Notes: generated from the letters alone by a model not told the origin. A stretch of 64,000 nt of DNA from Flavobacterium soyae (GCF_021245985.1 NZ_JAJQXA010000005.1:1-64000), one strand, 5' to 3'; counted from the first letter of the stretch, positions 46,532-56,330 are shown. Made by a program: numbers and translations.

Positions 46532-49443
46532 TACGAAATTTGGCGTTTAGCCAGTTGTGTAAATATGCCATCTTGCTGCATTAACTCTTCATAAGTGCCA
46601 CATTCTTTGATTTCTCCTTGATCCAGAACATAAATACGATCTGCGTTTTTTATGGTGCTTAATCTATGTGCGATCACAATACGTGTAGCCTGAAGTTTGT
46701 CTAAACTTTCGGCTACAATATTTTGGGTTCTGTTATCGAGCGCACTTGTGGCTTCATCCATAAACAGTAATCTTGGTTTATGTACAATGGCCCTTGCAAT
46801 CATAAGTCGTTGTCTTTGTCCGCCAGAAAATGTTCCTGCACCTTCGCTGACAAGGGTGTGCATTTCCATTGGCATATTCTTGATATCTTCTTCCATTCCT
46901 GCCATACGCGCCGCATCCCATGCATCATCTAAGGTCAATTCAGAATTCCCGACAATATTCTGGTAAATGCTGCCGGCCATCAATGCTCCATTTTGCAGTA
47001 CAACGCCTATTTGTCTTCTTACAAGCTCTTTGTTCATGGTGTCAAAAGTATTTCCATCATAAAAAATAGAACCCATTTCAGCATGTTCGAATCCTAAAAG
47101 CAGTCTCATAATAGTTGATTTTCCGGAACCTGAAGGACCAACAAAAGCAACCATTTCGCCCGGCTTAATCTTGAAGGTAATATTTTTTAAAATCAGAGGC
47201 TGATTTTCGTTGTATCTAAACGAAACGGAATTCATTTCGATATCTCCGGCCAATTCGCCCGGATCAATACTCTGATCCATAGATTCTGCTTCTTCTTCTA
47301 AAATTGGTTTTACCCTTTCGTACAGCGGAATAACATTTAAGGAAGTTATAAATGCCATACTTAACCTTAAACTATCACCTAAAAATTTATTAAAAGCTGT
47401 AATAAATGCCATAAATGAACCTACAGAAATTATGTTTGCTCCTGCAGCACCTGGGTTGACTACACTGTAGTAGATGAAAGAGAAAAAGAAAATACTGGTA
47501 AAAAGGGGATAGGAGCTATTGAAAATTTCAACAAAATTCTGATAACTGCCAGAACTGAATCCTAATTGTTTTAGTTTTGAAAATTTTTCTGCCCACAGGG
47601 TAAAAACTCTTCGTTCTCCGCCTGTTATTCTTATTTTGCTGATACCGGATAAAAATTCAAAAAGAAAACCCTGAATTTCTCCCTGATATTTCGAAACTTC
47701 CCGATCGTATTTTAATTTTAAACAGCCAATAGTTATCATAAAAACAATAGCAATTACAGCTAAACCTACACCAATCCAGGCTAAACTGGAGTCATAATAA
47801 AAAAGAAGTATCAGATTTACAAAAGAGAATGCTCCGCTTAATACTGCCGTCATTAAGGTACTTGAAAGTATTTGCCGGATCGAATTGATACTCAAAACCC
47901 TGTTAGTAAGATCTCCTGCGGTATATTTTTTATAAAAAGTTACCGGTAGTCGCAATATATAATCCATTACACCTGCCTGGAGATTAATACTGGATTTTGA
48001 TTCTACTCTCATTTGCAATACGCCCTGTACAAGCTGAAGTCCTGCAGTTACAAAAGCGATCACAATCATGATACTAAATATTTCTAAATGTATGGATCTG
48101 TCTGCCGCCGGAATAACATCATCAAAAATAACTCCTGATAAAACAGGGACTAACAGCCCAATCAGGCTTCCTGCAAATGAAGCCAGAATTAATAATTTGG
48201 CATCTTTTTTAACGCCATTCATAGCAAAATTTAATACCTTTTTCATGGAATCCATTTTGACATCGAACCCAGAAAAAAACATATAACCAATTGGTTCTAA
48301 AGAGTCAGCTATTTCGTTGTTGACAATTGACTCAGAGCCATCGGATAAATTTTTTATTAGATAAGAACTGGACGTTTTTTGTATAAGCGCAACGGGTTCG
48401 TTTTTTTGTTTGGTAAAGGCCAGCAAATGTCCGTTTTCTTCTTTCCACCAGGCATCTCTTAAAATGATTTTGCGGACTCTTATTTTAGAACTTTTTGCAA
48501 TGGCATACAGCAGGTTTTTTGCGCTGGTTTCGTTTGCATCAATATGTTTGGGTTCTTCAAATTTAAATTGGCTGTGATCTGCTATAACCTGACATGTAGA
48601 ATAGAGTATGTTTTGTTTATTTAGCTTTGAAGGGGCTACATGCGGTACACTTTTTTTATTGCCTGTTACTATAGATTTTATTTTTTCGAGCGTGTTTTTT
48701 AACTCATCTTCTTCACTGACCAGTTTAGCATTAAAATGCTCATTTTCAAAAACACTATTGTTTTCTATTGTTTTACAAAGCTGTGCATAAAAATAAGATT
48801 GTATTTTTTCTAAAGAAATCAAAAGATTCACTTCTTCCTCTATAACTTCTCTGGTACTTAGTATTTTAATTTCTGTTTGATCTGATAAGGATTTTATCCA
48901 TAATTTATTCGATACAGGAATTGGAAAATTAGAAGTATCATCAAAATTTACAACAATATCAGATGAAAAGGCAGAAAGACTTCCGCAGTTTAAGCTTACC
49001 CAGTTTATGCCGTGTGAAGGATATGCAACCGTATTTTCTTTTAAATTTATTGTGTTAAAGTCATCAAGGGCGGTATAAACTCTTGGTGTGTTTTGAAAAT
49101 TTAATTCGGAGGATGTTTTTGATATCCATTTATTGATCAGATTTTTCAAAAAGAAAGGATCAATATTCAAAAGATCACTTTTTTGAATTGCCAGTAATTT
49201 AGCTTCATTCGAATAAACGATTAATCTAATATTTAGGGTACAATCCCGAGGTAATAAGCTAAATAGTAATTCGCCTTGTTTTGCAGCATACAGAAATTTT
49301 AAAGGGCATAAATACTCTCCGTCTTCATCAATTTTAGTATGAAACACATTTACTTCACCCGAAATAACCATCCAGAAACTGTCTGTACTATTAAGAATCA
49401 ATGGATTTTCAACGCCTATATGTATTTTCTCTTTCACTGACAT
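46531..49443 (-). CDS. NHLM-type bacteriocin ABC transporter without C39 peptidase
   Basis: A 970-residue ABC half-transporter. The first 390 residues are unusual: a beta-rich start (WMVISGEVNVFHTKI) like a cyclic-nucleotide-binding or cupin fold, then a second region. The membrane domain covers about 400-720 (GLLVPVLSGVIFDDVIPAADRS). The ATPase has Walker A GPSGSGKST, signature FSGGQRQRLMIARA and Walker B RLLFMDEATSALD. No Cys/His pair of a C39 peptidase is present. This architecture matches the second ABC protein of NHLP peptide export systems. It follows the C39 transporter gene by ten bases, so the two probably form a heterodimer. Confidence 0.9.
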   Translation of the reverse strand: MSVKEKIHIGVENPLILNSTDSFWMVISGEVNVFHTKIDEDGEYLCPLKFLYAAKQGELLFSLLPRDCTLNIRLIVYSNEAKLLAIQKSDLLNIDPFFLKNLINKWISKTSSELNFQNTPRVYTALDDFNTINLKENTVAYPSHGINWVSLNCGSLSAFSSDIVVNFDDTSNFPIPVSNKLWIKSLSDQTEIKILSTREVIEEEVNLLISLEKIQSYFYAQLCKTIENNSVFENEHFNAKLVSEEDELKNTLEKIKSIVTGNKKSVPHVAPSKLNKQNILYSTCQVIADHSQFKFEEPKHIDANETSAKNLLYAIAKSSKIRVRKIILRDAWWKEENGHLLAFTKQKNEPVALIQKTSSSYLIKNLSDGSESIVNNEIADSLEPIGYMFFSGFDVKMDSMKKVLNFAMNGVKKDAKLLILASFAGSLIGLLVPVLSGVIFDDVIPAADRSIHLEIFSIMIVIAFVTAGLQLVQGVLQMRVESKSSINLQAGVMDYILRLPVTFYKKYTAGDLTNRVLSINSIRQILSSTLMTAVLSGAFSFVNLILLFYYDSSLAWIGVGLAVIAIVFMITIGCLKLKYDREVSKYQGEIQGFLFEFLSGISKIRITGGERRVFTLWAEKFSKLKQLGFSSGSYQNFVEIFNSSYPLFTSIFFFSFIYYSVVNPGAAGANIISVGSFMAFITAFNKFLGDSLRLSMAFITSLNVIPLYERVKPILEEEAESMDQSIDPGELAGDIEMNSVSFRYNENQPLILKNITFKIKPGEMVAFVGPSGSGKSTIMRLLLGFEHAEMGSIFYDGNTFDTMNKELVRRQIGVVLQNGALMAGSIYQNIVGNSELTLDDAWDAARMAGMEEDIKNMPMEMHTLVSEGAGTFSGGQRQRLMIARAIVHKPRLLFMDEATSALDNRTQNIVAESLDKLQATRIVIAHRLSTIKNADRIYVLDQGEIKECGTYEELMQQDGIFTQLAKRQIS

Positions 49444-49453
49444 GGTATTAAAT

Positions 49454-51655
49454 TTATTTTGATTCGATCAAATGTGCATAAACTCCATTTTGTTTTAGCA
49501 ATTCCTGATGAGAACCACGTTCTACTATTTTTCCCAGCTCCATTACTATTATTTCGTCACAATCAATAATAGTGCTTAGTCTGTGCGCTACAATCAGGCA
49601 GGTACAGCCTCTTTTCTTGATATTATCCATTACCGTTTTTTCAGTAGTTGGATCAAGGGCGCTGGTGGCTTCATCCATAACTAAGATAGTCGGGTTACCG
49701 GATAAGGCTCTGGCAATTTCGATACGCTGACGCTGTCCGCCGCTAAAATTGGTTCCGCCTTCCATTACAGCGCTGTCATAACCATCACTTCTGGCAGAAA
49801 TAACATCGTGAATTGCAGCATCGCGTGCAGAATTTATAATGTGTTTTTCTGAAATCATAGAATCCCAAAAAGAGATGTTTTCTTTAATTGTGCCATTAAA
49901 TACAATAACATCCTGATCTACTACGGCTAATGAACTTGTAATGATGTTTCTTGCAATGGTTTCTCTGTTTTTTCCATCTAATAAAACTTCACCTTTCCAC
50001 GGATCATAAAGTCCTGAAGCTATTTTGGCTACTGTTGATTTTCCACTTCCGGAACCTCCTACTAAGGCAACTCTGCTTCCGGGTTTTAATTTTAAATTGA
50101 AATTTTCTATTAATGCCGGCATTGTTGTATTATACCCAAATGTGACATCTTTCATTTCAAAATACCCAATCAGTTTGTTTTTAGGAATTTCGTTATGATC
50201 GGACTGTGAGTTTTGATTGGATTCTTTTTCTCTAAACTGATTATCAATTTCATAATTCAATACATCATCTATTCGGCCCATGTCACTTTCTGTTTCATGC
50301 AGTGTATTACCTACGGTTACCAATTGGTTAACGGGTGTAATAAAATTGTTCATCAAATAAGTAAAGGCTACTAATGCTCCAAGGGTCATTTCGCCGTCCA
50401 TAATTCGTAAAGCTCCAATTCCCAGAATTAAGAAATTTGTTAATGATGTGATCAAATTAGGAAGAACATTTAATCGAATAGTTAACCAGCCCAGTTCTTG
50501 CTGTGCGTTCATTACTTTGGCCAAATATCCAATCCAGTTGGTAAAAAAATCATTTTCTCTTCCGGATGCTTTTAAGGTTTCAATCATGCTGATTCCAGAA
50601 GTAGTTGTACCTAACAATTTTCCGGTTTCGTTACTTAATCGGCGGCTTCCGTCTTTTCTGGCTGTGGCCACACATTTTAAGATGATGATATTTAATGCCG
50701 CCATAAAAATCCCGATTAAGGTCAGCGTAACATCATAAGAAAACATTAGTATCGCATAAAAAATGACCACTATAACATTTAAGGCTGCATTAGCTAAATC
50801 ACCGCTTAATAATTTGGCAACTTTATCATTTAAAGAAACCCTGTTGCCAACTTCTCCGCTGTAACGCTGTGTAAAAAAAGCAATTGGTAAATGAAAAACA
50901 TGCCACAAAAACTTACTGGAAGTAACTAAGGCTAATTTTGTTTCCAGCTTGAGTAAAAAGTATTGCTGAAGATATACTAAAACCGAATTAATAATTAAGA
51001 TTCCGCCCATTATCAACAATAACGGCATTACAAAACCAGAAAAATTGTTGACCAGATATTTATCTATAAAAACGGTAAGAAACGAAGGAATTATTAAACC
51101 CGGAATTACTAAAAATAAACTGGCAATAATGATGTAAGTTATGCTTAATTTAGAACTGGCTACTCTTGAAAGTAAAGAACCCATAAGTCCTTTTTTCTCA
51201 TTTCCTTTTTCAAAACTTTCGTTAGGATCAAAAGTCAAAACCACTCCGGTATAAGCATCATCAAATTCCTGATGGCTTACGGAGTATCTTCCTTGGGCAG
51301 GATCGCTTAAGTATACCTTTTTTTTGGTAAAACCTTCGAGTACTAAGAAGTGATTAAAATTCCAAAAAATGATGGCAGGCGTTTTAATCTGCATTAGCTT
51401 TTCAATAGATTTGGCATATCCTTTTGCGTCTAACCCAAATTCTTTAGCGGCCTTAATGATGTTAGTTGCTTTAAGCCCATCTCTGGAAACACCACAGGCT
51501 ATTCTTAATTTTTCTAAAGGAACGAATTTACCAAAATGTCCTAAAATAATACTTAAAGCTGCCGCGCCGCATTCCACGCTTTCCATCTGTAATACAGTTG
51601 GAACCTTAACTGGCCGGGCTTGTTTTTCAATAACAAAATTTGCAATATCTCCCAT
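49454..51655 (-). CDS. NHLM-type ABC transporter with C39 leader peptidase
   Basis: A 733-residue peptidase-containing ABC transporter. The N-terminal C39 domain has catalytic C29 in QMESVECGAAALS, H102 in FNHFLVLEGF and D118 in LSDPAQG, a complete papain-like triad that cuts leaders after a GG site. The membrane domain spans about 170-460, and the ATPase has GGSGSGKSTVAKI, NFSGGQRQRIEIARAL and TILVMDEATSALD. It is expected to remove the leaders of the NHLP precursors, all of which have GG, while exporting the cores. It lies nine bases after hlyD. Confidence 0.95.
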   Translation of the reverse strand: MGDIANFVIEKQARPVKVPTVLQMESVECGAAALSIILGHFGKFVPLEKLRIACGVSRDGLKATNIIKAAKEFGLDAKGYAKSIEKLMQIKTPAIIFWNFNHFLVLEGFTKKKVYLSDPAQGRYSVSHQEFDDAYTGVVLTFDPNESFEKGNEKKGLMGSLLSRVASSKLSITYIIIASLFLVIPGLIIPSFLTVFIDKYLVNNFSGFVMPLLLIMGGILIINSVLVYLQQYFLLKLETKLALVTSSKFLWHVFHLPIAFFTQRYSGEVGNRVSLNDKVAKLLSGDLANAALNVIVVIFYAILMFSYDVTLTLIGIFMAALNIIILKCVATARKDGSRRLSNETGKLLGTTTSGISMIETLKASGRENDFFTNWIGYLAKVMNAQQELGWLTIRLNVLPNLITSLTNFLILGIGALRIMDGEMTLGALVAFTYLMNNFITPVNQLVTVGNTLHETESDMGRIDDVLNYEIDNQFREKESNQNSQSDHNEIPKNKLIGYFEMKDVTFGYNTTMPALIENFNLKLKPGSRVALVGGSGSGKSTVAKIASGLYDPWKGEVLLDGKNRETIARNIITSSLAVVDQDVIVFNGTIKENISFWDSMISEKHIINSARDAAIHDVISARSDGYDSAVMEGGTNFSGGQRQRIEIARALSGNPTILVMDEATSALDPTTEKTVMDNIKKRGCTCLIVAHRLSTIIDCDEIIVMELGKIVERGSHQELLKQNGVYAHLIESK

Positions 51656-51664
51656 TTGTATTTA

Positions 51665-52927
51665 TTAATATAAATCAAAAAATTTCTTGAATGCGGGAAC
51701 TACTATCGTTACAGGAGGTTCTTGTTTTATGGTTACTTTTCCCATGCATGAAGTACCTTCTTTTATAAAAATATCCGGTCCTTTTGCCGATGTCCATTTA
51801 AATCCGCTGTATGATTTTGGGTCTTTTTCAAAATCAACATGAACTTCAAATAATGGGCCTTGTGCCAAAAGTCCTTTTGCAAGCTGATCATTTTTAACAG
51901 AAGTCAGCATACCTTGCTGTGTAACAGGAAAATCAGAAACATAAGTTACTTTGCCTTTTATAAATCCATATTCCTGCGGCTGAACGGTCGACGGAACTAC
52001 TAAAGCTTCCATGCCTTTTCGTATTTTTTTTCCATCTTGTGACGGAATGTATAAAACTCCTTTTAACACAGCTAGTTTTGCTTCGCTGAGGTTTTTGAGT
52101 TTAAATAGGGGAGTTCCAGCAGCGACAACAATTCCCGCATCTGTTAAAACCTCTATAACTTCTCCGTCATACGGGCTTTTTATGTTTTTCTGCTGATCGT
52201 ATCTTTCGGTTAAAAATTGGAGATTTCGTTCGGCTTCAGCAATTCTCTGGCTTTGCAATGTTACTTTTTGCTGCAGATCATAACCTAAATTGTGCTGCTG
52301 TGTCGAGGTTTCTACAGTTTGTCCTTTTAAACGTTCAATAGTATTTTTTGAAGCTTCAATTTGCTGTCTCGTAACTGCCACTTCAGATTTGGTTATTAAA
52401 CCTTTGCTAAGAAGACCATTCTCTGATTCCAGCTGATTGTTCAGGAAAATTAATTTCTTTTTTTCTGCTTCAATTTCGCCCTGAATACTTACGCGTGTTT
52501 GTTTAATCAATTCACTTTGCAGTTGTGTTCCCTGGCTTCCATAAGAAGCCAGTTTTCCCATTTCAAATTTTCGATCTGATACTACTGCCTTTGCATCTTC
52601 TATTTGCTGGTGTAGTTCCGGCTGCTGTATCGTGGCAATGACATCACCTTTTTTTACATGATCTCCAATTGCCACTTTTAATTCTACCAGCTGCCCCTGC
52701 GATGTAGCTACAACTTCGTGAACTTCGCCTCCCTGAACAACCCCAATTACATCTAGTTTTGTTTTTACTGTGCCCATAAATGCCCATAATACACCTGTAA
52801 ATAGTGCTGCTGCAACGGTAACAAGCGCGATCCAGGCTTTGGGGCCTGTAACTTTAATTAACTGATCTAATTTTTCTGGAGTAGAAAGCTTTTCTAATGC
52901 TGATTTTCTGAAAAAACTTGCTGACAT
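51665..52927 (-). CDS. HlyD-family periplasmic adaptor (NHLM system)
   Basis: A 420-residue membrane fusion protein linking the ABC exporter to TolC. One N-terminal membrane helix (about 31-52), a biotinyl-lipoyl-like half motif (VVATSQGQLVELKVAIGDHVKKGDVIATI), a long coiled coil (about 105-245) and the second half (IKSPYDGEVIEVLTDAGIVVAAGTPLFKL). This fits the HlyD protein of NHLP export systems. Closely spaced with tolC upstream and the C39 exporter downstream. Confidence 0.93.
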   Translation of the reverse strand: MSASFFRKSALEKLSTPEKLDQLIKVTGPKAWIALVTVAAALFTGVLWAFMGTVKTKLDVIGVVQGGEVHEVVATSQGQLVELKVAIGDHVKKGDVIATIQQPELHQQIEDAKAVVSDRKFEMGKLASYGSQGTQLQSELIKQTRVSIQGEIEAEKKKLIFLNNQLESENGLLSKGLITKSEVAVTRQQIEASKNTIERLKGQTVETSTQQHNLGYDLQQKVTLQSQRIAEAERNLQFLTERYDQQKNIKSPYDGEVIEVLTDAGIVVAAGTPLFKLKNLSEAKLAVLKGVLYIPSQDGKKIRKGMEALVVPSTVQPQEYGFIKGKVTYVSDFPVTQQGMLTSVKNDQLAKGLLAQGPLFEVHVDFEKDPKSYSGFKWTSAKGPDIFIKEGTSCMGKVTIKQEPPVTIVVPAFKKFFDLY

Positions 52928-52944
52928 AGTTTCTGGGTTTTTTA

Positions 52945-54513
52945 TTAATTTTCTGTATTTGGAACAGTGTAAAATGCATTTGGAATAACTTTAAAATCAA
53001 GGTTTTCTTTAGAGACAAGTGTACCTGTTTCGTGTCTGAGGCTTATAATTGCATTTGAAAACTGCTGTTCTGCATTTAGATATTCTAATTCTGAATAGGT
53101 GAATCTTTCCTGAAACAACATTAAATTTAAAAGAGTGGTTAGGCCCATTTGAAATTTTATTTGTTCGTTGTCAAAAGCTTCTTTGTGAAATCCCATAGAT
53201 TCTTTTGCTTTTTCAAGAATTAAGACACTATTGTTTAAGTTATTAAGTGCCGCATTTATATTTAAATCGACATTTCGATTGGTATTATCGCTTATTATAG
53301 CCTGATCTTGTACAGCAATTTTATTAATCGAATAATTTCCTTTTGCCAGATTATTATTTAAAGCAAATGTGAAGGTCAATTTTGCTCCCACGCCAAGATC
53401 CTGACCCTGGTTGTTTACAAATGAAGAGAATGTTTTATCGACTCCGTTTCCCACACTTGTGCTGCCGTAATAGGCAAAACCGGTTAAATCCAGCTGAGGT
53501 TTCAAATTATTTTCGGCCAATTGATATTGGAGTTCTACCGCTTCTGTAACTTTTTGAATGGCTTTTAAATCGCCTCGATTGTCTTTGGCTCTTTTAATGA
53601 GTGCTTTTTTATCGATATTTTCCTTGTATCCACTTTCTGTAACCACCGGAAAATTGCTTGCAGGATCACCCAGCTGCTGGCTTTCTTCGTCAGATAAACC
53701 TATTGCTCTTCCTAAATTTAATCTTGCGTTATATAAATTTTGCTGTGCAGTAAAGGTTAACCTTTCCTGATTGGTTAAATCGGCATTTACCTGAGCCATA
53801 TCGCTCTCAGGTTTTTTGTCTGCTTTTATTAATTCTTTTGTTATTTCTAATACGTTCCTTACCCGGCTTTCGTTTTGTTTGTAAACATCCAGACTTTTAA
53901 ATGCGGTATAATAAGTCCAATAAGCAATACCAATTTGCAGGATTTCATATGAATTTGTAAACTCGTAATCAAATTTGTTTTTATCAATATAAAGGCTTGC
54001 TGTTTTCTCTCCTGTTGTTGCTGTTTTTTTTCCTCTTCCTCTTAAAAGAGGCTGTGTTAATGAAAAATTAAGTACCCCGGTATGATTTCCATAAAACGGC
54101 CCTACAAACTGATTGAATGTATTAAGCGGAAAATTACTGTCATTATAGAGATATCTTAAACTTACTTCGGCAATTTGCGAAGTCCTAAATCTTTTTTGCA
54201 AACCAGCTGAAAAATCTACTGAATTTGACTTCAGCGATCTGTCTATATACTGATTTCTAGGATCAGCATCATAGAGATTCAGCCTGCTGTTTTGATAAGA
54301 AAGTGCCGAGTTTAAATTAAAATCAAATGTGCTCCATTGTACCTGAAGTTCTCCTTCGGCATTTTGTATCGCATAGTAAGTCCTTTTAATATTTGGGCTT
54401 TTGTCAAAAGCTATGCTGGAAATTTCAGTTAAATCACATTTAATTTTAGACTGGCTTTGTAAGTTATTAACAGCTGCAATCCATATCGCAAAAAAGGAAT
54501 AGTATAATCTCAT
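52945..54513 (-). CDS. TolC-family outer-membrane efflux protein
   Basis: A 522-residue protein with a signal peptide (MRLYYSFFAIWIAAVNNLQSQ) and the two helix-rich repeats of TolC-like channels. Segments such as NFSLTQPLLRGRGKKTA and the helices around AKDNRGDLKAIQKVTEAVELQYQLAE are typical. It should form the outer-membrane exit for the peptides moved by the ABC/HlyD complex. Encoded in the export operon, 17 bases before hlyD. Confidence 0.9.
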   Translation of the reverse strand: MRLYYSFFAIWIAAVNNLQSQSKIKCDLTEISSIAFDKSPNIKRTYYAIQNAEGELQVQWSTFDFNLNSALSYQNSRLNLYDADPRNQYIDRSLKSNSVDFSAGLQKRFRTSQIAEVSLRYLYNDSNFPLNTFNQFVGPFYGNHTGVLNFSLTQPLLRGRGKKTATTGEKTASLYIDKNKFDYEFTNSYEILQIGIAYWTYYTAFKSLDVYKQNESRVRNVLEITKELIKADKKPESDMAQVNADLTNQERLTFTAQQNLYNARLNLGRAIGLSDEESQQLGDPASNFPVVTESGYKENIDKKALIKRAKDNRGDLKAIQKVTEAVELQYQLAENNLKPQLDLTGFAYYGSTSVGNGVDKTFSSFVNNQGQDLGVGAKLTFTFALNNNLAKGNYSINKIAVQDQAIISDNTNRNVDLNINAALNNLNNSVLILEKAKESMGFHKEAFDNEQIKFQMGLTTLLNLMLFQERFTYSELEYLNAEQQFSNAIISLRHETGTLVSKENLDFKVIPNAFYTVPNTEN

Positions 54514-54543
54514 TTAAATTTTGGTCTTAAAATTTATATTTTA

Positions 54544-55065
54544 TTATGCCTCCGAAAATCGATGCAGAATCTGCCCAAAACGTGAGCCGGCCTGTGCAAC
54601 ACCATCTAAAATTTTTGTATCGATTAAATCTTCTTCTTCCGGTGTTCCGTAACCTAATTGATCTGTTGTTTTTCTTAATCTGTTAGACAGAAACAAGGCT
54701 AAACCATAATAAAAATTGGCTTTGAAATCTGGGTTTGTTGTAAGCCGCATTTCGATCACCTCGCGGGATATTTTATAAACTACGGATGTTTTTTTAGCAA
54801 TTACAGAAACTGACGGCGGTCTTGTTTCTAAAAAAGACATTTCGCCAACAACCTCTCCAGATCCTAATGTTGCAATGTCTTGCTTATCACCATTCTCTGC
54901 ACATACAGATAATTGACCTGATAACACGATGTATAGACTATCAATAAAATTGCCTTTTTGGATAAGTCTTTCACCGTTTCCTAATTCTATTTTCTGGCCA
55001 TTGTTAATGAACCATTCTACATCTCTGTTATTAAACTGACCTAAGAAAAAAAGTGCTCTTTTCAT
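54544..55065 (-). CDS. Cyclic nucleotide-binding-domain protein
   Basis: A 173-residue cytosolic protein consisting of one cNMP-binding-like beta barrel (about 20-130) and a C-terminal helical tail (FLSNRLRKTTDQL...GSRFGQILHRFSEA). No helix-turn-helix is seen. The phosphate-binding cassette reads GEMSFLETRPPSVSV; the Arg that contacts the cyclic phosphate in CRP-type proteins is replaced by Pro, so true cAMP binding is doubtful. The first gene of the export operon after the orphan precursor; its fold is similar to the N-terminus of the NHLM ABC protein, and it may act with the transporter rather than as a regulator. Confidence 0.8.
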   Translation of the reverse strand: MKRALFFLGQFNNRDVEWFINNGQKIELGNGERLIQKGNFIDSLYIVLSGQLSVCAENGDKQDIATLGSGEVVGEMSFLETRPPSVSVIAKKTSVVYKISREVIEMRLTTNPDFKANFYYGLALFLSNRLRKTTDQLGYGTPEEEDLIDTKILDGVAQAGSRFGQILHRFSEA

Positions 55066-55156
55066 AATTTTATTTTTTTTAAGGTTATACTAATTTATTT
55101 GTAATTCGTTTGTTGATTAAGACAAAGAATCTGTGATTTCTGACACCTGAAATTTT

Positions 55157-55498
55157 CTATTTATACATATTCCCCAAAGAATCGTATAAACCTTCATAGT
55201 CAATAGTACTACTAGTGCGATTAGAAGTTCCTCCGCTTAATTTGTCCAGCTTTTTTTCATCTAATTCCTGATCCTTTTGCTGCATCTTTATAGGAATATT
55301 GATGTACAGATATTCGGGATCAGACTGGTCTGTCACTTTGATCTTTTTTCCGATGGGTAATTTTCTGCCAAAAAACTTTTCTAATGTTTCTTCGGGGTTT
55401 GTAATTAATGATTTTTTAAAATCATCGTTTACCCAGGCTTCTGTAATTATCCTAAAAAAAACATCCTGACCCTTTTTTTGTTCTTCTGTTAAAATCAT
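55157..55498 (-). CDS. NHLP-family precursor peptide 1 (orphan, at the head of the export operon)
   Basis: A 113-residue precursor. The leader (about 1-90) is the nitrile-hydratase-alpha-like type: EAWVNDDFKKSLITNPEETLEKFFG, GKKIKVTDQSDPEYLYINIP, and LDEKKLDKLSGG. After the GG the core of about 23 residues is polar, rich in Thr, Ser, Tyr and Asn (it starts TSNRTSSTIDYEG), with no Cys. It differs from the six peptides of the array at 60.1-62.4 kb in sequence and place. The gap to the next gene is 91 bases, enough for a partial terminator. Confidence 0.85.
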   Translation of the reverse strand: MILTEEQKKGQDVFFRIITEAWVNDDFKKSLITNPEETLEKFFGRKLPIGKKIKVTDQSDPEYLYINIPIKMQQKDQELDEKKLDKLSGGTSNRTSSTIDYEGLYDSLGNMYK

Positions 55499-55557
55499 TT
55501 TATTTAGTCTTAAATTTATATTTTGTTTAATTTTTTATGGTTTTGATTAACAGTGTT

Positions 55558-56211
55558 TTACCGTAAAGAATTTATTAGTTCTTTAGGTGAAATGTCATAT
55601 TGATACGAAAACAATTTTGAGAAATAATGTACATCGTTGTACCCAACAGAATAGGCTATTTGTGAAATTGAGTTTTGTATATAATTATCAATCATGTATT
55701 TAGCTCTATGAAGTTTCAATATTCGGATGTACTTATTGGGTGTGAGGTAAACTAAATTTGCAATTTTTCTATGCAGCTGTCTTTCGCTTACTGCCATTTT
55801 ATAAGACAGTTCATAAAGGTTCATATCATTTTGGCTGATAGAATTGTAAATTTCTTTTTCTAAATTCAGTAACCAGTCCTGATCTAATTTTGTCACTTTT
55901 TGTGGATTAATTTTATTTACACACAATTCCTGAACATTTTTATTAGATTCATAAATGTCAAAAATTTCCGGACGTCCCTGAACTGTCAGGCTTACCGATT
56001 TAGATTTGATTCCATCTAAAATTTCATCAATCAGGTCATTAATTTGTTTGCTGCTCGAAAAAATAATTTCACTTTGTGTTTTAGTATCTGTTATACTGGG
56101 CTTGCTGGCCTCAATAATGTTTTCTAACGGGTTTTTAATATTCTGAACTATCTGGTTCAAAATATCTGGAGAAGACCAATCTATTGTGGTATTTTTTATC
56201 ATTTCATTCAT
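55558..56211 (-). CDS. AraC-type regulator with degenerate HisKA-like N-terminus
   Basis: A 217-residue protein. The C-terminal 100 residues are an AraC HTH pair (LYELSYKMAVSERQLHRKIANLVYLTPNKYIR and ISQIAYSVGYNDVHYFSKLFSYQYDISPKEL). Residues 18-68 (ILNQIVQNIKNPLENII...INDLIDEILDGIKS) look like the two helices of a histidine kinase dimerisation domain; the phospho-acceptor His is replaced by Gln (Q23). There is no receiver or ATPase domain. I read it as a remnant of a hybrid two-component regulator, dimerising by the HisKA-like hairpin. It lies 59 bases upstream of precursor 1, whose expression it may control. Confidence 0.8.
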   Translation of the reverse strand: MNEMIKNTTIDWSSPDILNQIVQNIKNPLENIIEASKPSITDTKTQSEIIFSSSKQINDLIDEILDGIKSKSVSLTVQGRPEIFDIYESNKNVQELCVNKINPQKVTKLDQDWLLNLEKEIYNSISQNDMNLYELSYKMAVSERQLHRKIANLVYLTPNKYIRILKLHRAKYMIDNYIQNSISQIAYSVGYNDVHYFSKLFSYQYDISPKELINSLR

Positions 56212-56330
56212 GATTGTAATAGAATTAACTGTTAATCAATAATTTGAAAAATTTTAATTGGGTCTTTTACTGTGCAGTATTTGGGGTATAGTGGTTTTGG
56301 CTTATATCTTAATTTATTTAGGAGGAAGAA

